A stretch of 64,000 bases of DNA from NCBI RefSeq assembly GCF_963666665.1, contig NZ_OY762999.1:4010001-4074000 (forward strand). The letters are read 5' to 3'. The stretch is from Maridesulfovibrio sp. (GTDB lineage Bacteria > Desulfobacterota > Desulfovibrionia > Desulfovibrionales > Desulfovibrionaceae). The notes beneath the pieces were generated by a model. The model did not search any database. It worked only from the letters and a program-made list of their open reading frames with translations, and had not been told where the DNA came from. Every line of letters starts with the position of its first letter. Within the stretch, counting starts at the first letter, position 1. The translations under genes and the position numbers were made by a program. Below are positions 28,777 through 36,727 of the stretch, in pieces.

Positions 28777-29460
28777 TTAGTTAAGCATGGCAGTGAGCGC
28801 GATGACTACTCCCAAAGAGGGCAGCAGATTGGCAAGGTTAATGCGCTTGATATCGAGCAGGGTTACGCTGATACCGATAATGAGCAGACCGCCGGTAGCG
28901 GTTAACTGGGAAATGATCATCGGAGAGAACCAGTCCTGAAAAGAACCTGCAAAAAGGGTCAGTGCGCTTTGGTAGATGATGACCGGGATAAAGGAGAACA
29001 GCACTCCGATTCCATATGAAGAGGCAAGGGCGATGGAAGCGAATCCGTCGAGCATGGCTTTGGTGAAAAGGATAGTAGTGTCGCCGTTGATGCCTTCTTC
29101 AAATGAGCCGATGATAGCCATTGCTCCGATGCAGAAAATCAGGGAGGCGGTGATCATGCCGTCAATGAACCCGGTATCCTTGGAACCGACTTTTTTCTTG
29201 AGCCAGCCGGCTCCGCGCTCAAAAAGCGTATCCAGCCTTAACAGCTCGCCACCTATGCCGCCGATGATCAGGCTGAAAATAACTACTAGAATGTCCTCAA
29301 CTTTCAGTGACATCTGGATACCGATGAGTAAAACGCCGAGGCCCAGAGCCTGAAAGATTATTTCCCGGATGCGCTCAGGAAATCTGCTGTGCAGGAGAAT
29401 ACCGATGATGGAACCGCCTATGATGGCGGCACCGTTGACCAGTGAACCGATTGGGATCAT
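28777..29460 (-). CDS. DUF554 family membrane protein (YdfK/YqgA type)
   Basis: 227 residues, about seven membrane helices, with the DUF554 opening 'IPIGSLVNGAAIIGGSIIG' and the internal 'GIQMSLK' and 'TASLIFCIGAMAIIGSFEEG' motifs. Family members are widespread inner-membrane proteins without a proven substrate. Length fits the family (about 230). It starts at ATG 29460 with a weak ribosome site and is transcribed away from the tRNA-Leu gene. It is the last chromosomal gene before the integrated element. Confidence 0.9.
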   Translation of the reverse strand: MIPIGSLVNGAAIIGGSIIGILLHSRFPERIREIIFQALGLGVLLIGIQMSLKVEDILVVIFSLIIGGIGGELLRLDTLFERGAGWLKKKVGSKDTGFIDGMITASLIFCIGAMAIIGSFEEGINGDTTILFTKAMLDGFASIALASSYGIGVLFSFIPVIIYQSALTLFAGSFQDWFSPMIISQLTATGGLLIIGISVTLLDIKRINLANLLPSLGVVIALTAMLN

Positions 29461-29616
29461 GGGAAACTCTTTTGTAGAAAATTAATGAAAGGAAGTTAGA
29501 AATAGCACTGAGTTATCCGCTTTACAATAGAGGAAAGTATGATCATGGCTGAATCTTCAGATTATTAAACTCTGAATGGAGATATATATTCCTTGTTCAT
29601 ATCTTGCTAAATACTC

Positions 29617-29645
29617 TTGACAGTCGTAAGGTCATCTAATATTAA
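29617..29645 (+). promoter_or_regulatory. sigma-70 promoter of tRNA-Leu
   Basis: TTGACA at 29617-29622 and TATTAA at 29640-29645 are separated by 17 bp, about 16 bp before the tRNA 5' end. This is a near-consensus housekeeping promoter. Confidence 0.8.
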
Positions 29646-29660
29646 CAATCCCTCACGCAT

Positions 29661-29747
29661 GCCGGGATGGCGGAATTGGTAGACGCAGCGGACTCAAAAT
29701 CCGCCGGGTTCACGCCCTTGCGAGTTCGAGTCTCGCTCCCGGTACCA
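29661..29747 (+). tRNA. tRNA-Leu (anticodon CAA)
   Basis: 87 nt with encoded CCA. The acceptor stem is GCCGGGA / TCCCGGT, and the anticodon stem GCGGA / TCCGC holds the loop CTCAAAA, giving anticodon CAA (codon UUG). A long variable arm is typical of class II leucine tRNA. The TPsiC arm is 'gcgagttcgagtctcgc'. The last 59 nt are duplicated exactly at 39044-39102, showing that this gene is the integration site of the downstream element, which restores the tRNA 3' end. Confidence 0.97.
29689..29747 (+). repeat. attL: 59-bp direct repeat (3' part of tRNA-Leu)
   Basis: Identical base for base to 39044-39102. Identity starts within the anticodon stem and ends at the encoded CCA. This is the core recombined by the element's integrase. 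Confidence 0.95.
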
Positions 29748-29756
29748 TCTGAAATT

Positions 29757-29793
29757 AAAGGGTTTTTCGCAAAAAGCGAGAAGCCCTTTTTTC
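29757..29793 (+). terminator. terminator supplied by the element after tRNA-Leu
   Basis: Hairpin 'aaagggtttttcgc' / 'gcgagaagcccttt' with a run of T, ten bp after the tRNA. It is the element-side replacement of the tRNA terminator that was displaced to 39111. Confidence 0.75.
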
Positions 29794-29839
29794 ATGTCCA
29801 AAACAGTTCTCCCCACACTCTTCCCCATAAAATCAAAAA

Positions 29840-29879
29840 AAGTGAAAAAAGTTTGATTAAGTTCAAACTTTTTTCACTT
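29840..29879. repeat. 17-bp perfect inverted repeat
   Basis: Arms 29840-29856 and 29863-29879, 'aagtgaaaaaagtttga' and its complement, with a 6-nt loop. It lies between attL and the first gene of the element. It could be a bidirectional terminator or a binding site for integrase or excisionase. Confidence 0.6.
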
Positions 29880-29994
29880 GGTATTCCCCATGTCTGTTTA
29901 ACTACTCAGTTCCCTTAATTGTTTTGCGATTTGTAAAAAACACATACCTCAGTTAAGGGGGGCTAAGCTACATAAAAGTATCGGGAGTTTGAGC

Positions 29995-30903
29995 ATGAAT
30001 AAATCGCAAAATGGTAAAGCCAAGTCCAAAGTTGATGAGGAATCAAAACGTGAAATCCTGATTCAGCCGCTTGTTCAAGAAAAGCTGGATGAAGATAAAT
30101 TGGTAGATGCAGTTATCCTCTTTCTTAGTTTGATTGGGCCTGTTTTTTTGGTCCAATATGGGCCGAATCCTTCGAACATGGCTTTTTTAGCTTATGCTTT
30201 TGTGTGTACCCTGATTGTTTGTGGATCAATTTGGTTGCTTAATCGTGTGGTATCTTATTTGGCTGAGGGCTTGAACTGGTTCGTAAAGTATGAAGTTAAG
30301 CGTAGAATACCAGCTTCAGAGTTGAGAGTTCGATGGAACAGAACGTCTAGTGCGGATTTTACAAATGTTGTTCTTGAAACCAGATTAAATGTATATTTTC
30401 AATTTGAGTATAATTCCAAAAAATTCTCAGTGCTGCGTTATTTCTATTCCTCATTTTTCCGTCAGGCCGAAAGATTGAAACGGCTTTTTGATGAGCGATG
30501 TTTCTTTGATTTAGAAGAAGTTGAACAGATTGAGCAGAAGTATCCGAGGTTTTTACCAAAAGCCGATAGAAGTGGAATAGAACAAGATTTAAAGATTGAA
30601 GAATTGGAAAAAGAGCTGGAAGATGCGCGAACTATGAAGGCCAGATTGACTAAGGCCAAGAAAAAGTTGGATGGCGCACGCAAGGAAGGTTTTTTCTTTT
30701 CCAACATGATTCTTGAGATGGTCGTTGACCCAACTCCGAAACAACAGTTTTCACACGAAGAATATAAAGCGATTGCGGACACGGTTATAGAAAAGGATTA
30801 CATCAAAAAATTAAAACTGGTCAGACCAGCCAATTCCGTTATTGAAGAATTTAGGAAAAACATTCCTATCGAGTTCAGAAAAGAAAGCAATACAGCAAAA
30901 TAA
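29995..30903 (+). CDS. two-TM coiled-coil protein of unknown function
   Basis: 302 residues from ATG 29995 ('cgggag' seven bases upstream; a TTG two codons earlier is less likely). The N-terminus is charged, with two membrane helices at about 40-58 and 65-85. A cytoplasmic part contains a Lys/Glu-rich coiled coil (about 195-235) and a Pro/Phe-rich C-terminal region. I do not recognise the family. It is the first gene inside the left end of the element, where accessory cargo is common, and is followed by an unusual set of 9-bp repeats. A membrane-associated defence or competition role would fit the location but is not shown by any motif. Confidence 0.75.
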   Translation: MNKSQNGKAKSKVDEESKREILIQPLVQEKLDEDKLVDAVILFLSLIGPVFLVQYGPNPSNMAFLAYAFVCTLIVCGSIWLLNRVVSYLAEGLNWFVKYEVKRRIPASELRVRWNRTSSADFTNVVLETRLNVYFQFEYNSKKFSVLRYFYSSFFRQAERLKRLFDERCFFDLEEVEQIEQKYPRFLPKADRSGIEQDLKIEELEKELEDARTMKARLTKAKKKLDGARKEGFFFSNMILEMVVDPTPKQQFSHEEYKAIADTVIEKDYIKKLKLVRPANSVIEEFRKNIPIEFRKESNTAK

Positions 30904-30911
30904 AAACTACG

Positions 30912-30969
30912 GGACAAAATGGACAATATGGACAAAATTAGATTTCTGTCCATTTTGTCCATATTGTCC
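30912..30969. repeat. 9-bp iterons GGACAA(A/T)AT, direct and inverted
   Basis: Three tandem 9-mers (30912, 30921, 30930) read ggacaaaat, ggacaatat, ggacaaaat. After a 9-bp spacer, the complement of the last two follows (30952-30969) with a further half repeat (GTCC at 30948). The 18-bp arms 30921-30938 and 30952-30969 are perfectly complementary. There is no T-tract, so it is not a simple terminator. Confidence 0.8.
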
Positions 30970-30990
30970 GGGGTAATTTGATTCAAGAAC

Positions 30991-31018
30991 AAGACCCCGA
31001 ACCGAAGTCCGGGGCCTT
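30991..31018. terminator. terminator hairpin
   Basis: GC-rich stem 'aagaccccga' / 'tccggggcctt' with one mismatch and a short loop, between the convergent stops at 30903 and 31023. Confidence 0.6.
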
Positions 31019-31022
31019 GTGG

Positions 31023-31460
31023 TTAATCATCCTCTGGCTGAGGGAATTGTTCTGGAACATCTTTCAGCTCTGGATGCCGTTCATAAAAACCATCCAAAAG
31101 TTCTAATTTGGCTCCACATTCTGAGCAAATATCTTTCCGGCAATTTTCAGGGAGATCTTCTGCCAAATAAACCGTCTGGCATTTTGGACAAATCATGTCT
31201 TCCGGTTCGTTGCTTTCATCTGAGTTCAATGAAACGCTTTCTCTTGTTTTCCATAAATAAATAAGAACAATAGCACCGATAAATAATTGTATATATCCCA
31301 CAAAGTCATATACTTTAAAACCTTTATATTTCCCTCCGCCAGTAAGAGGGGTCAAAATTCCAGATAAGAAAAAAGCCCAGCCTGCTAGGATAAGAACAAG
31401 TCTACCCGTTCCACCTTTTGATGGTTTGATTCTGTGTGATTCTTTTCTACTTTTTCCCAT
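31023..31460 (-). CDS. two-TM protein with C-terminal zinc ribbon
   Basis: 145 residues. The N-terminus is Lys/Arg-rich and is followed by two helices (about 22-41 and 54-70). The C-terminal soluble part carries CxxC...CxxC in 'MICPKCQTVYL' and 'DICSECGAKLE', a zinc-ribbon pattern. The ATG at 31460 has only a weak GGAT site. It is located downstream of the candidate Rhs immunity gene on the same strand, about 90 bp away, and could be part of the same cargo unit. I cannot name the family. Confidence 0.7.
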   Translation of the reverse strand: MGKSRKESHRIKPSKGGTGRLVLILAGWAFFLSGILTPLTGGGKYKGFKVYDFVGYIQLFIGAIVLIYLWKTRESVSLNSDESNEPEDMICPKCQTVYLAEDLPENCRKDICSECGAKLELLDGFYERHPELKDVPEQFPQPEDD

Positions 31461-31552
31461 AATTATCCATAGCTTCTAGTGTTCTTGCTAATTAATGAGG
31501 CTATCGAATAGATATTCTTAATCAAGTTTTCCACATGCAAGTCCGCAGCTAG

Positions 31553-32233
31553 TTATGCAGCATTATCAGCAAAGGAGTTTTTGCCCACAGCATAAGACAA
31601 AACAGTTAGAATAATATAATACACAGAAAGAGCAGAAGCATATATATAAATATTGACTATCGACATTCCAATTAATGCGACTATAGAAAAAATAATAGAA
31701 TTTACAAAGAGTATCACCATTCCCATCGTTAGTTTAATAATAGATATAGACATCATTTTTTTTAAAGAAAAGCATAAGCACGCAAACATATAGATAAAAG
31801 GAGATGATAATGTATAAAAAAATGGCTCTATCAATATGCATACAAAACCTTCGTAGTTTAGATAACCACGATTCAACATGGATAGCATTTCAAATACATG
31901 CAATTTTAAATTAAAAAAATTTTTATCTATCATATACCATGATGAACTTGCAGCTAATTCTGTCGCCAGAAGCAGTGTCAAATATGCAAAAGTCATCCTG
32001 AATTGAAAGTCAAACCTAAATATTTTTAATCCTGAGTCTCTGCATCCGATACAACTTAATACAAATGACACAACTAAGCATGATGTGTAAGGGCTTATGT
32101 AATCTGTTATATGCCCAAAAAAGCAACTTATAAAGTTAAACATAAAATATGCATATACAATAACCAGAAAGGCATAGTCTCTATGTAGAATGGCCTTAAA
32201 ATCATTCTTAACTTTTTTTAAATATATAAGCAT
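31553..32233 (-). CDS. candidate Rhs immunity protein: polytopic membrane protein
   Basis: 226 residues with about six membrane helices, Phe/Ile/Tyr-rich, and visibly more AT-rich than its neighbours. It starts at ATG 32233 with 'aggataag' upstream, about 50 bp after the stop of the Rhs gene on the same strand. That is where polymorphic-toxin systems keep the gene that protects the producer from its own C-terminal toxin. The family is not recognised, so the immunity role rests on position and composition. A multi-pass immunity protein would fit a toxin acting at or through the inner membrane. Confidence 0.65.
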   Translation of the reverse strand: MLIYLKKVKNDFKAILHRDYAFLVIVYAYFMFNFISCFFGHITDYISPYTSCLVVSFVLSCIGCRDSGLKIFRFDFQFRMTFAYLTLLLATELAASSSWYMIDKNFFNLKLHVFEMLSMLNRGYLNYEGFVCILIEPFFYTLSSPFIYMFACLCFSLKKMMSISIIKLTMGMVILFVNSIIFSIVALIGMSIVNIYIYASALSVYYIILTVLSYAVGKNSFADNAA

Positions 32234-32243
32234 ATCTTATCCT

Positions 32244-32279
32244 AGCCCTGCAACAACATCGGTTTGTCGTTGCAGGGCT
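32244..32279 (-). terminator. hairpin after Rhs gene
   Basis: Arms 'agccctgcaacaaca' and 'tgtcgttgcagggct' with one mismatch. It lies between the Rhs stop and the downstream immunity candidate; it could end or attenuate the Rhs message so that the immunity gene is set separately. Confidence 0.65.
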
Positions 32280-32284
32280 TGTTT

Positions 32285-34480
32285 TTAATTTTTATTTCTC
32301 TTCATAAATTCGCCCAGCTTAGTAATTCCATACTGAACTGGATACATTTTATCATCAGGAGTAGAAAGATAGACATCAGCATAATTTTCCAATTTATCCT
32401 GAACGCCAGCCTTAATAGTATTAGCCCTATTTTTTCTCACCTTTGGATCATTGCTGAAAATATCTGTGACTTTACTCGGATTAAGGTTTTTAGCAGCCGC
32501 ATCTCTCCTTTGCTGATTTCGTTTTTCTTTTGCTGCCATATTATCCCAGCTTACCTTTACGTAATCCTCTGCTTTTTCGAAAAATCCTTTATCCTTATCA
32601 TCTTCATCGGCTGCCAGAGACGCACGTCGTGCTCGGCTTATCCGGTCGGCCTCAGCAAGAGCTCTATGTTCTTTTTTTGCCTGTTCATTAGCATTGAATT
32701 TATCCTGTCTACTAGTCAGCTCTTGAGCCTGCTTATCCACTTCCAAACCTTGTTGCACGCCTGCGTTATTTAGCTGATCAATAGCTTGCTGACTTTGCTG
32801 ACCGAAAAAATCGTCATCTTTTGCCTGTTGGGTACTACGTGTCGCATTTTGGCTATGCCCTTCCCCGCCTAGGGTGTCATCACCATTGTAATGAGAGCCT
32901 CCCGGATCGGTATTATACCCCCAACCAGCGTCTGTAGGGCCGTAGGCACTTCCACTGGTTCCATTATACCCCGGACCGAAATCATTTCCAGCGTACCCAC
33001 CGGAACTTGACGATTTGCTTTCGCTCTTCCCATCATCATCTGAACTGGATTCATCAAACAACCCCAGCCGATCGACAAAGTTAACCGGATCATCCCCGCA
33101 ATAGCCATACAAATCCACATCACCGCCAGCATAGCCCAGCGGATCAGGAGAAATGAAACGCCCAATGGCAGGATCGTACTCACGGTAGCCGAAATGAATC
33201 AGGCCGGTATCGGAATCATACAATCCTCCGGCAAAGCCGAGCGGAGGCGCGAGTTCGGGACGACTGTTCTGTATCATCACCCCGAAAGAATCATATAGGA
33301 TTTCCTGTACACTGTTTCCCGACAGATCAGCAACAGTAAAGGTACTACCCAACTGATCGGTAGCCAGTAGCAGCTTCTGGCCGTTGCGGATCATCCCGAT
33401 AGCGTCCCCATCTTCATCATAGCGGATACGGGTCACACCGGAACGGTCTTCCACCGCAGACAGAGTGATCAGATCGTCCCACTGGTAACGCTGCACCAGC
33501 TTGCCGTTGATGAGCTTCTCGACACGGAATCCATTTTCATCAAAGCGATATTCAATTTCCCTGCCGTCAGGAAGCTGCACACCGCAAAGCTGTCCGCTTT
33601 CCAGATAATGATAGCGGGTAAGGCCATCTGAGTCCTGTTTAGCTGCAAGGTAGCCGTCTTCATTGTAGGAATAAGAGACCTCTCCGGCTTGAACGAGCTG
33701 CCCCTGTTCATTGTAGCTATATTTCAGCGGCTGACCGCCTGATACCTGCGAAAACACGCGCTGGCCCATGCGGTTGTAGCGATACACTTCAACCGGCTTT
33801 CCCTCGTAATGCACAACCTGCAACCTGCCTTCTTCATCGTACTGATATTCAAGGGCATGGCTGGATTCTGCTGAAGCGAGGATTTTACCAACAATGCGCA
33901 GTGTTTCATCCCGGTCAACACCCATGACAGCAAAAGTGTTCCGGGACTTGGGAGTCTGGAACTGCACGACCTCATCAGCCACTTCATTGAGGTCCACGTT
34001 ATCGCGTTCAAGTTCATCACGGATAGTCCGCCCCGTACCAGCCTGCGGCATGCGGGACTTAAGCATCGACTGGCTTCCGCTGAGCATTTTCTGGAACTCA
34101 GCCTGAATTTCACTACCGTAAGTTGTGCCTTTCAGACCCTGAATCACGGGCAGGTTGGGATTTTCCTGCAGAAACTGGGCATGAACCATACGCTTCAACT
34201 TTGCATGTTGAGCTTTGGTTTCTTCCCATTCATAATTTTTCAGGTCCCAGCGGCGTTTGACTTCCGGATTCATCATGGATGGGTACATGCGGTCAGAGGA
34301 TGAGAATTCATCAAAGTCAGGCTTTGGGTCTGCAAGTTCTTCACCTGTTCTGCGGTCAACGATTTTCCAGAGATTTTCAATCTGCATTTCCGCAGGTTCA
34401 GTTTCACCGTACAGTACCAGTTCGGTTGTCAGTTCGCTACGGGGCCTCAGTTCCATTTTGTAATGATTGAAAGATTTCAT
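32285..34480 (-). CDS. Rhs-family polymorphic toxin-like protein
   Basis: 731 residues with a very strong start (ATG 34480 after 'ggaggaaag'). After an unrecognised N-terminal region (about 1-190) come YD repeats (about 200-400, for example 'YRYNRMGQRVFS' and 'YSYNEDGYLAAKQDSDG') and the Rhs core 'GYREYDPAIGRFISPDPLGY' ending 'DPVNFVDRLGL' (about 410-475). The remaining 255 residues are low-complexity Gly/Ser/Asp, then Lys/Glu-rich, the position of the variable C-terminal toxin. No catalytic motif is recognised there. It is short for an Rhs protein and has no PAAR or signal peptide that I can see, so the export route is open. A candidate membrane immunity gene follows. Confidence 0.88.
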   Translation of the reverse strand: MKSFNHYKMELRPRSELTTELVLYGETEPAEMQIENLWKIVDRRTGEELADPKPDFDEFSSSDRMYPSMMNPEVKRRWDLKNYEWEETKAQHAKLKRMVHAQFLQENPNLPVIQGLKGTTYGSEIQAEFQKMLSGSQSMLKSRMPQAGTGRTIRDELERDNVDLNEVADEVVQFQTPKSRNTFAVMGVDRDETLRIVGKILASAESSHALEYQYDEEGRLQVVHYEGKPVEVYRYNRMGQRVFSQVSGGQPLKYSYNEQGQLVQAGEVSYSYNEDGYLAAKQDSDGLTRYHYLESGQLCGVQLPDGREIEYRFDENGFRVEKLINGKLVQRYQWDDLITLSAVEDRSGVTRIRYDEDGDAIGMIRNGQKLLLATDQLGSTFTVADLSGNSVQEILYDSFGVMIQNSRPELAPPLGFAGGLYDSDTGLIHFGYREYDPAIGRFISPDPLGYAGGDVDLYGYCGDDPVNFVDRLGLFDESSSDDDGKSESKSSSSGGYAGNDFGPGYNGTSGSAYGPTDAGWGYNTDPGGSHYNGDDTLGGEGHSQNATRSTQQAKDDDFFGQQSQQAIDQLNNAGVQQGLEVDKQAQELTSRQDKFNANEQAKKEHRALAEADRISRARRASLAADEDDKDKGFFEKAEDYVKVSWDNMAAKEKRNQQRRDAAAKNLNPSKVTDIFSNDPKVRKNRANTIKAGVQDKLENYADVYLSTPDDKMYPVQYGITKLGEFMKRNKN

Positions 34481-34877
34481 CTTTCCTCCATCGTTTATAA
34501 TTCTGGGGATGTGCTAGGAACCCTAGCGGTTCAAAAGCAACTCTTCCCCGGACATTTATAAACTAGCCGGGAGGTCGGACATGGAATGACTTGACAGTGT
34601 CCGTCTTGGAAGAAAGGTGAAAATTGATGATTCAGGTAGCCCAAAAGCAACTTCTGTCCTTCAATTCAGGACTTTTTTCAGAATTTGGATACTTCTTAGT
34701 TTGATTTTCATTACCTACTGATAATATAGAAATTTTATTACCAATTTCTGTCGTGATCTCACAGAACTTGGTGGTCCCTCCACACCATTTGTCCCCTTCC
34801 AGATGGTTTTACTGTCCGATTAAACGTGGTTGCCTTGCATCGAAGAAAAAATACCTCCAACCAACAAGGAGAAATCG
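34481..34877. promoter_or_regulatory. divergent control region between Rhs and AlpA-primase operon
   Basis: 397 bp without a gene. It holds a repeated 10-mer 'aaaagcaact' (34533 and 34643), a small hairpin 'gtcct' / 'aggac' followed by T6 (34656-34678), and a possible promoter for the plus-strand operon (TTGATT 34701, TATAGA 34725). Promoters of the Rhs gene should lie in the left half. The promoter calls are weak. Confidence 0.4.
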
Positions 34878-35087
34878 ATGCAAGGACTATTAAGCACAAA
34901 AGAAGCTGCTGAAAAATTAGGACTCAGCCCCGGAACCCTCGAAGTATGGTGTTGTCTTGGAAAAGGGCCGCGCTATATCAAAATCGGCAGGCGGGTCGGG
35001 TACGATCTTAAAGATCTGGATGCCTATGTGGAATCCTGCAAGGTCATTCCGCTTGAAGAAATGTCTGACCTGCCGAGGCACAGATGA
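34878..35087 (+). CDS. AlpA/excisionase-like helix-turn-helix regulator
   Basis: 69 residues from ATG 34878, which has 'aaggag' upstream; a TTG at 34830 would add an unlikely leader. The winged-helix pattern 'LSTKEAAEKLGLSPGTLEVW' followed by 'GPRYIKIGRRVGYDLKDLDAYVE' is typical of HTH_17/AlpA proteins, which bind attachment-site DNA as excisionases or activate element genes. It overlaps the DUF3987 gene by four bases (ATGA), so the two are translationally coupled, and the CRISPR array lies at the end of the same unit. Confidence 0.85.
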   Translation: MQGLLSTKEAAEKLGLSPGTLEVWCCLGKGPRYIKIGRRVGYDLKDLDAYVESCKVIPLEEMSDLPRHR

Positions 35088-36727
35088 ACGAGTCCGGCAC
35101 AGACATTCTTTCCATGTTCGGAAATAAGGCCCCAGTTCCATTGGGGCCTCAGTTTCCTCCTTCTCTATCATCGGTTCAATTACCGCCGATTCTGGCTGAT
35201 TACAGCTTTGAGCTTAGCGAAGCGTTGCAGGTGCCTTATGAGATGGTGCTCTGCAATCTCCTTGGCGTCCTATCAACCGCAGCGCAGCGGAGGTTCCATG
35301 TGCAGATTAAAGAAGGTTATGAGGAATCCTTAAACCTGTACCTGCTTTCGCCGCTACCGCCCGGAGAAAGGAAAAGCGCGGTGACGCAGGCCGCAAGAAG
35401 ACCGCTTATCGGCTGGGAAAATGAGCAGGAAAAGCTCATTGGTCCACTGGCGCAGGAAGCGCGTTCAAAACGGATGACTCTTGAACGCGCCATTGAGCAT
35501 CGGCGCAACATGGCGGCCAAGGCAAAAAACTCGCAAAGCCGGGACAACCTCATTCAGGAAATCCGGGATTTGGAAGATGAAATGCCGGAGCTGATTACAA
35601 TCCCGCGCTTGCTTGCCGATGACATAACTCCTGAATGCCTTGCCATGCTCATGGAGCAGCAAAGCGAATGCATGTCCATCATTGAAGCTGAAGGCGGTCT
35701 TTTTGATACATTTGCCGGTCGTTACAGCCGCATGCCTAACCTTGATCTGATTTTAAAAGCATTCAGTGGCGAACCGTGCCGCGTGGACCGTAAGCATGGG
35801 CAGTTTATCGGGTTGAAGCATCCATTACTGACTATTTGCGTTACCACTCAGCCGGATGTGTTGCGTGGGATGGCCGGAAATCCTGAATTCCGTGGACGCG
35901 GTTTCTTGGCGCGTTTCCTCTATTTCTTTGGTCAAAGCAGGCTTGGTTATCGAGTGGCGGAGCCTCCGCAGGTATCATTACAGGTGGAACGAGCTTTTCT
36001 AGAGCGGGTTGAGTTTCTGCTTTCTCTCAAAAGTAATTCTGAAATGAATGCACAAGGTAAGTCTCTGCTGCTTAGTGCCGGTGCGTATGAGTCGTGGAAA
36101 AACTTTTTCCTGCTCATTGAGGGAGAGTTGCGACCGGGGAGTAGTCTGGAAAATATGACTGATTGGGCGGGTAAGGTTCCGGGGCAGGTTGCCCGCTTGG
36201 CCGGTCTGCTGCATCTGGCTTCAGCGCAACAGGTTGAGTCGAAGGTTGATTCCGCTGTCATGCTTGCGGCTACTGAATTGGGAAAGAAGCTTGTTCATCA
36301 TGCCCGCTACGCATTTCATGATATGGGGTGTGATGATCTGACTTCCTGTGCTCAGGCTATCTTGAAATGGATCACGGGCCGGAAAATTGAGCTGTTCACT
36401 GGTCGTGAATGTCAGCGTGCGATCCGTGGACGGTTTCCGAAAAAGAAGCAGATTGAGCAGGGACTAACCATGCTCGTGGAGTTCGGATATGTGGTTGTGC
36501 TTCCGGTGCAATCTTCCGGTCCGGGGCGTCCTCCGAGTCCGAGTTACCAAGTTCATCCGGCTGTTCATGCTGCCGAAGCTATCCCAATATCGAATCCTAG
36601 CCAGCCTACCCACTGTGACACTGTTAGCTGCGCAACAGGTGTCCCCGTGGGGGCTGGCGAGGGAGGCAGTGTTCCCCGCGTGTGCGGGGATGATCCGCTT
36701 TTTCCCGCTGCTATTGGAATTTATTGA
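35084..36727 (+). CDS. DUF3987 protein (element primase/replication type)
   Basis: 547 residues. DUF3987 features are seen across the protein: 'LLSPLPPGERKSAVTQAAR' (P-loop-like, GERKS), 'IEAEGGLFDTFAGRYSR', 'RVDRKHGQFIGLKHPLLTICVTTQPDVL' and 'GRGFLARFLYFF'. The family is common in plasmids, satellites and prophages next to AlpA regulators and is thought to take part in replication. Residues about 529-547 are encoded by CRISPR repeat 1 and spacer 1, and the stop codon lies inside spacer 1. The domain proper ends near residue 495 ('SPSYQVHPAVH'), so this tail is probably accidental. Confidence 0.88.
   Translation: MNESGTDILSMFGNKAPVPLGPQFPPSLSSVQLPPILADYSFELSEALQVPYEMVLCNLLGVLSTAAQRRFHVQIKEGYEESLNLYLLSPLPPGERKSAVTQAARRPLIGWENEQEKLIGPLAQEARSKRMTLERAIEHRRNMAAKAKNSQSRDNLIQEIRDLEDEMPELITIPRLLADDITPECLAMLMEQQSECMSIIEAEGGLFDTFAGRYSRMPNLDLILKAFSGEPCRVDRKHGQFIGLKHPLLTICVTTQPDVLRGMAGNPEFRGRGFLARFLYFFGQSRLGYRVAEPPQVSLQVERAFLERVEFLLSLKSNSEMNAQGKSLLLSAGAYESWKNFFLLIEGELRPGSSLENMTDWAGKVPGQVARLAGLLHLASAQQVESKVDSAVMLAATELGKKLVHHARYAFHDMGCDDLTSCAQAILKWITGRKIELFTGRECQRAIRGRFPKKKQIEQGLTMLVEFGYVVVLPVQSSGPGRPPSPSYQVHPAVHAAEAIPISNPSQPTHCDTVSCATGVPVGAGEGGSVPRVCGDDPLFPAAIGIY

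Noticed and set aside
36639..36660. Possible degenerate fifth CRISPR repeat ('gtgtccccgtgggggctgg')
   Set aside because: It lies 30 bp before repeat 1 instead of 61 bp and shares only the C/G blocks.
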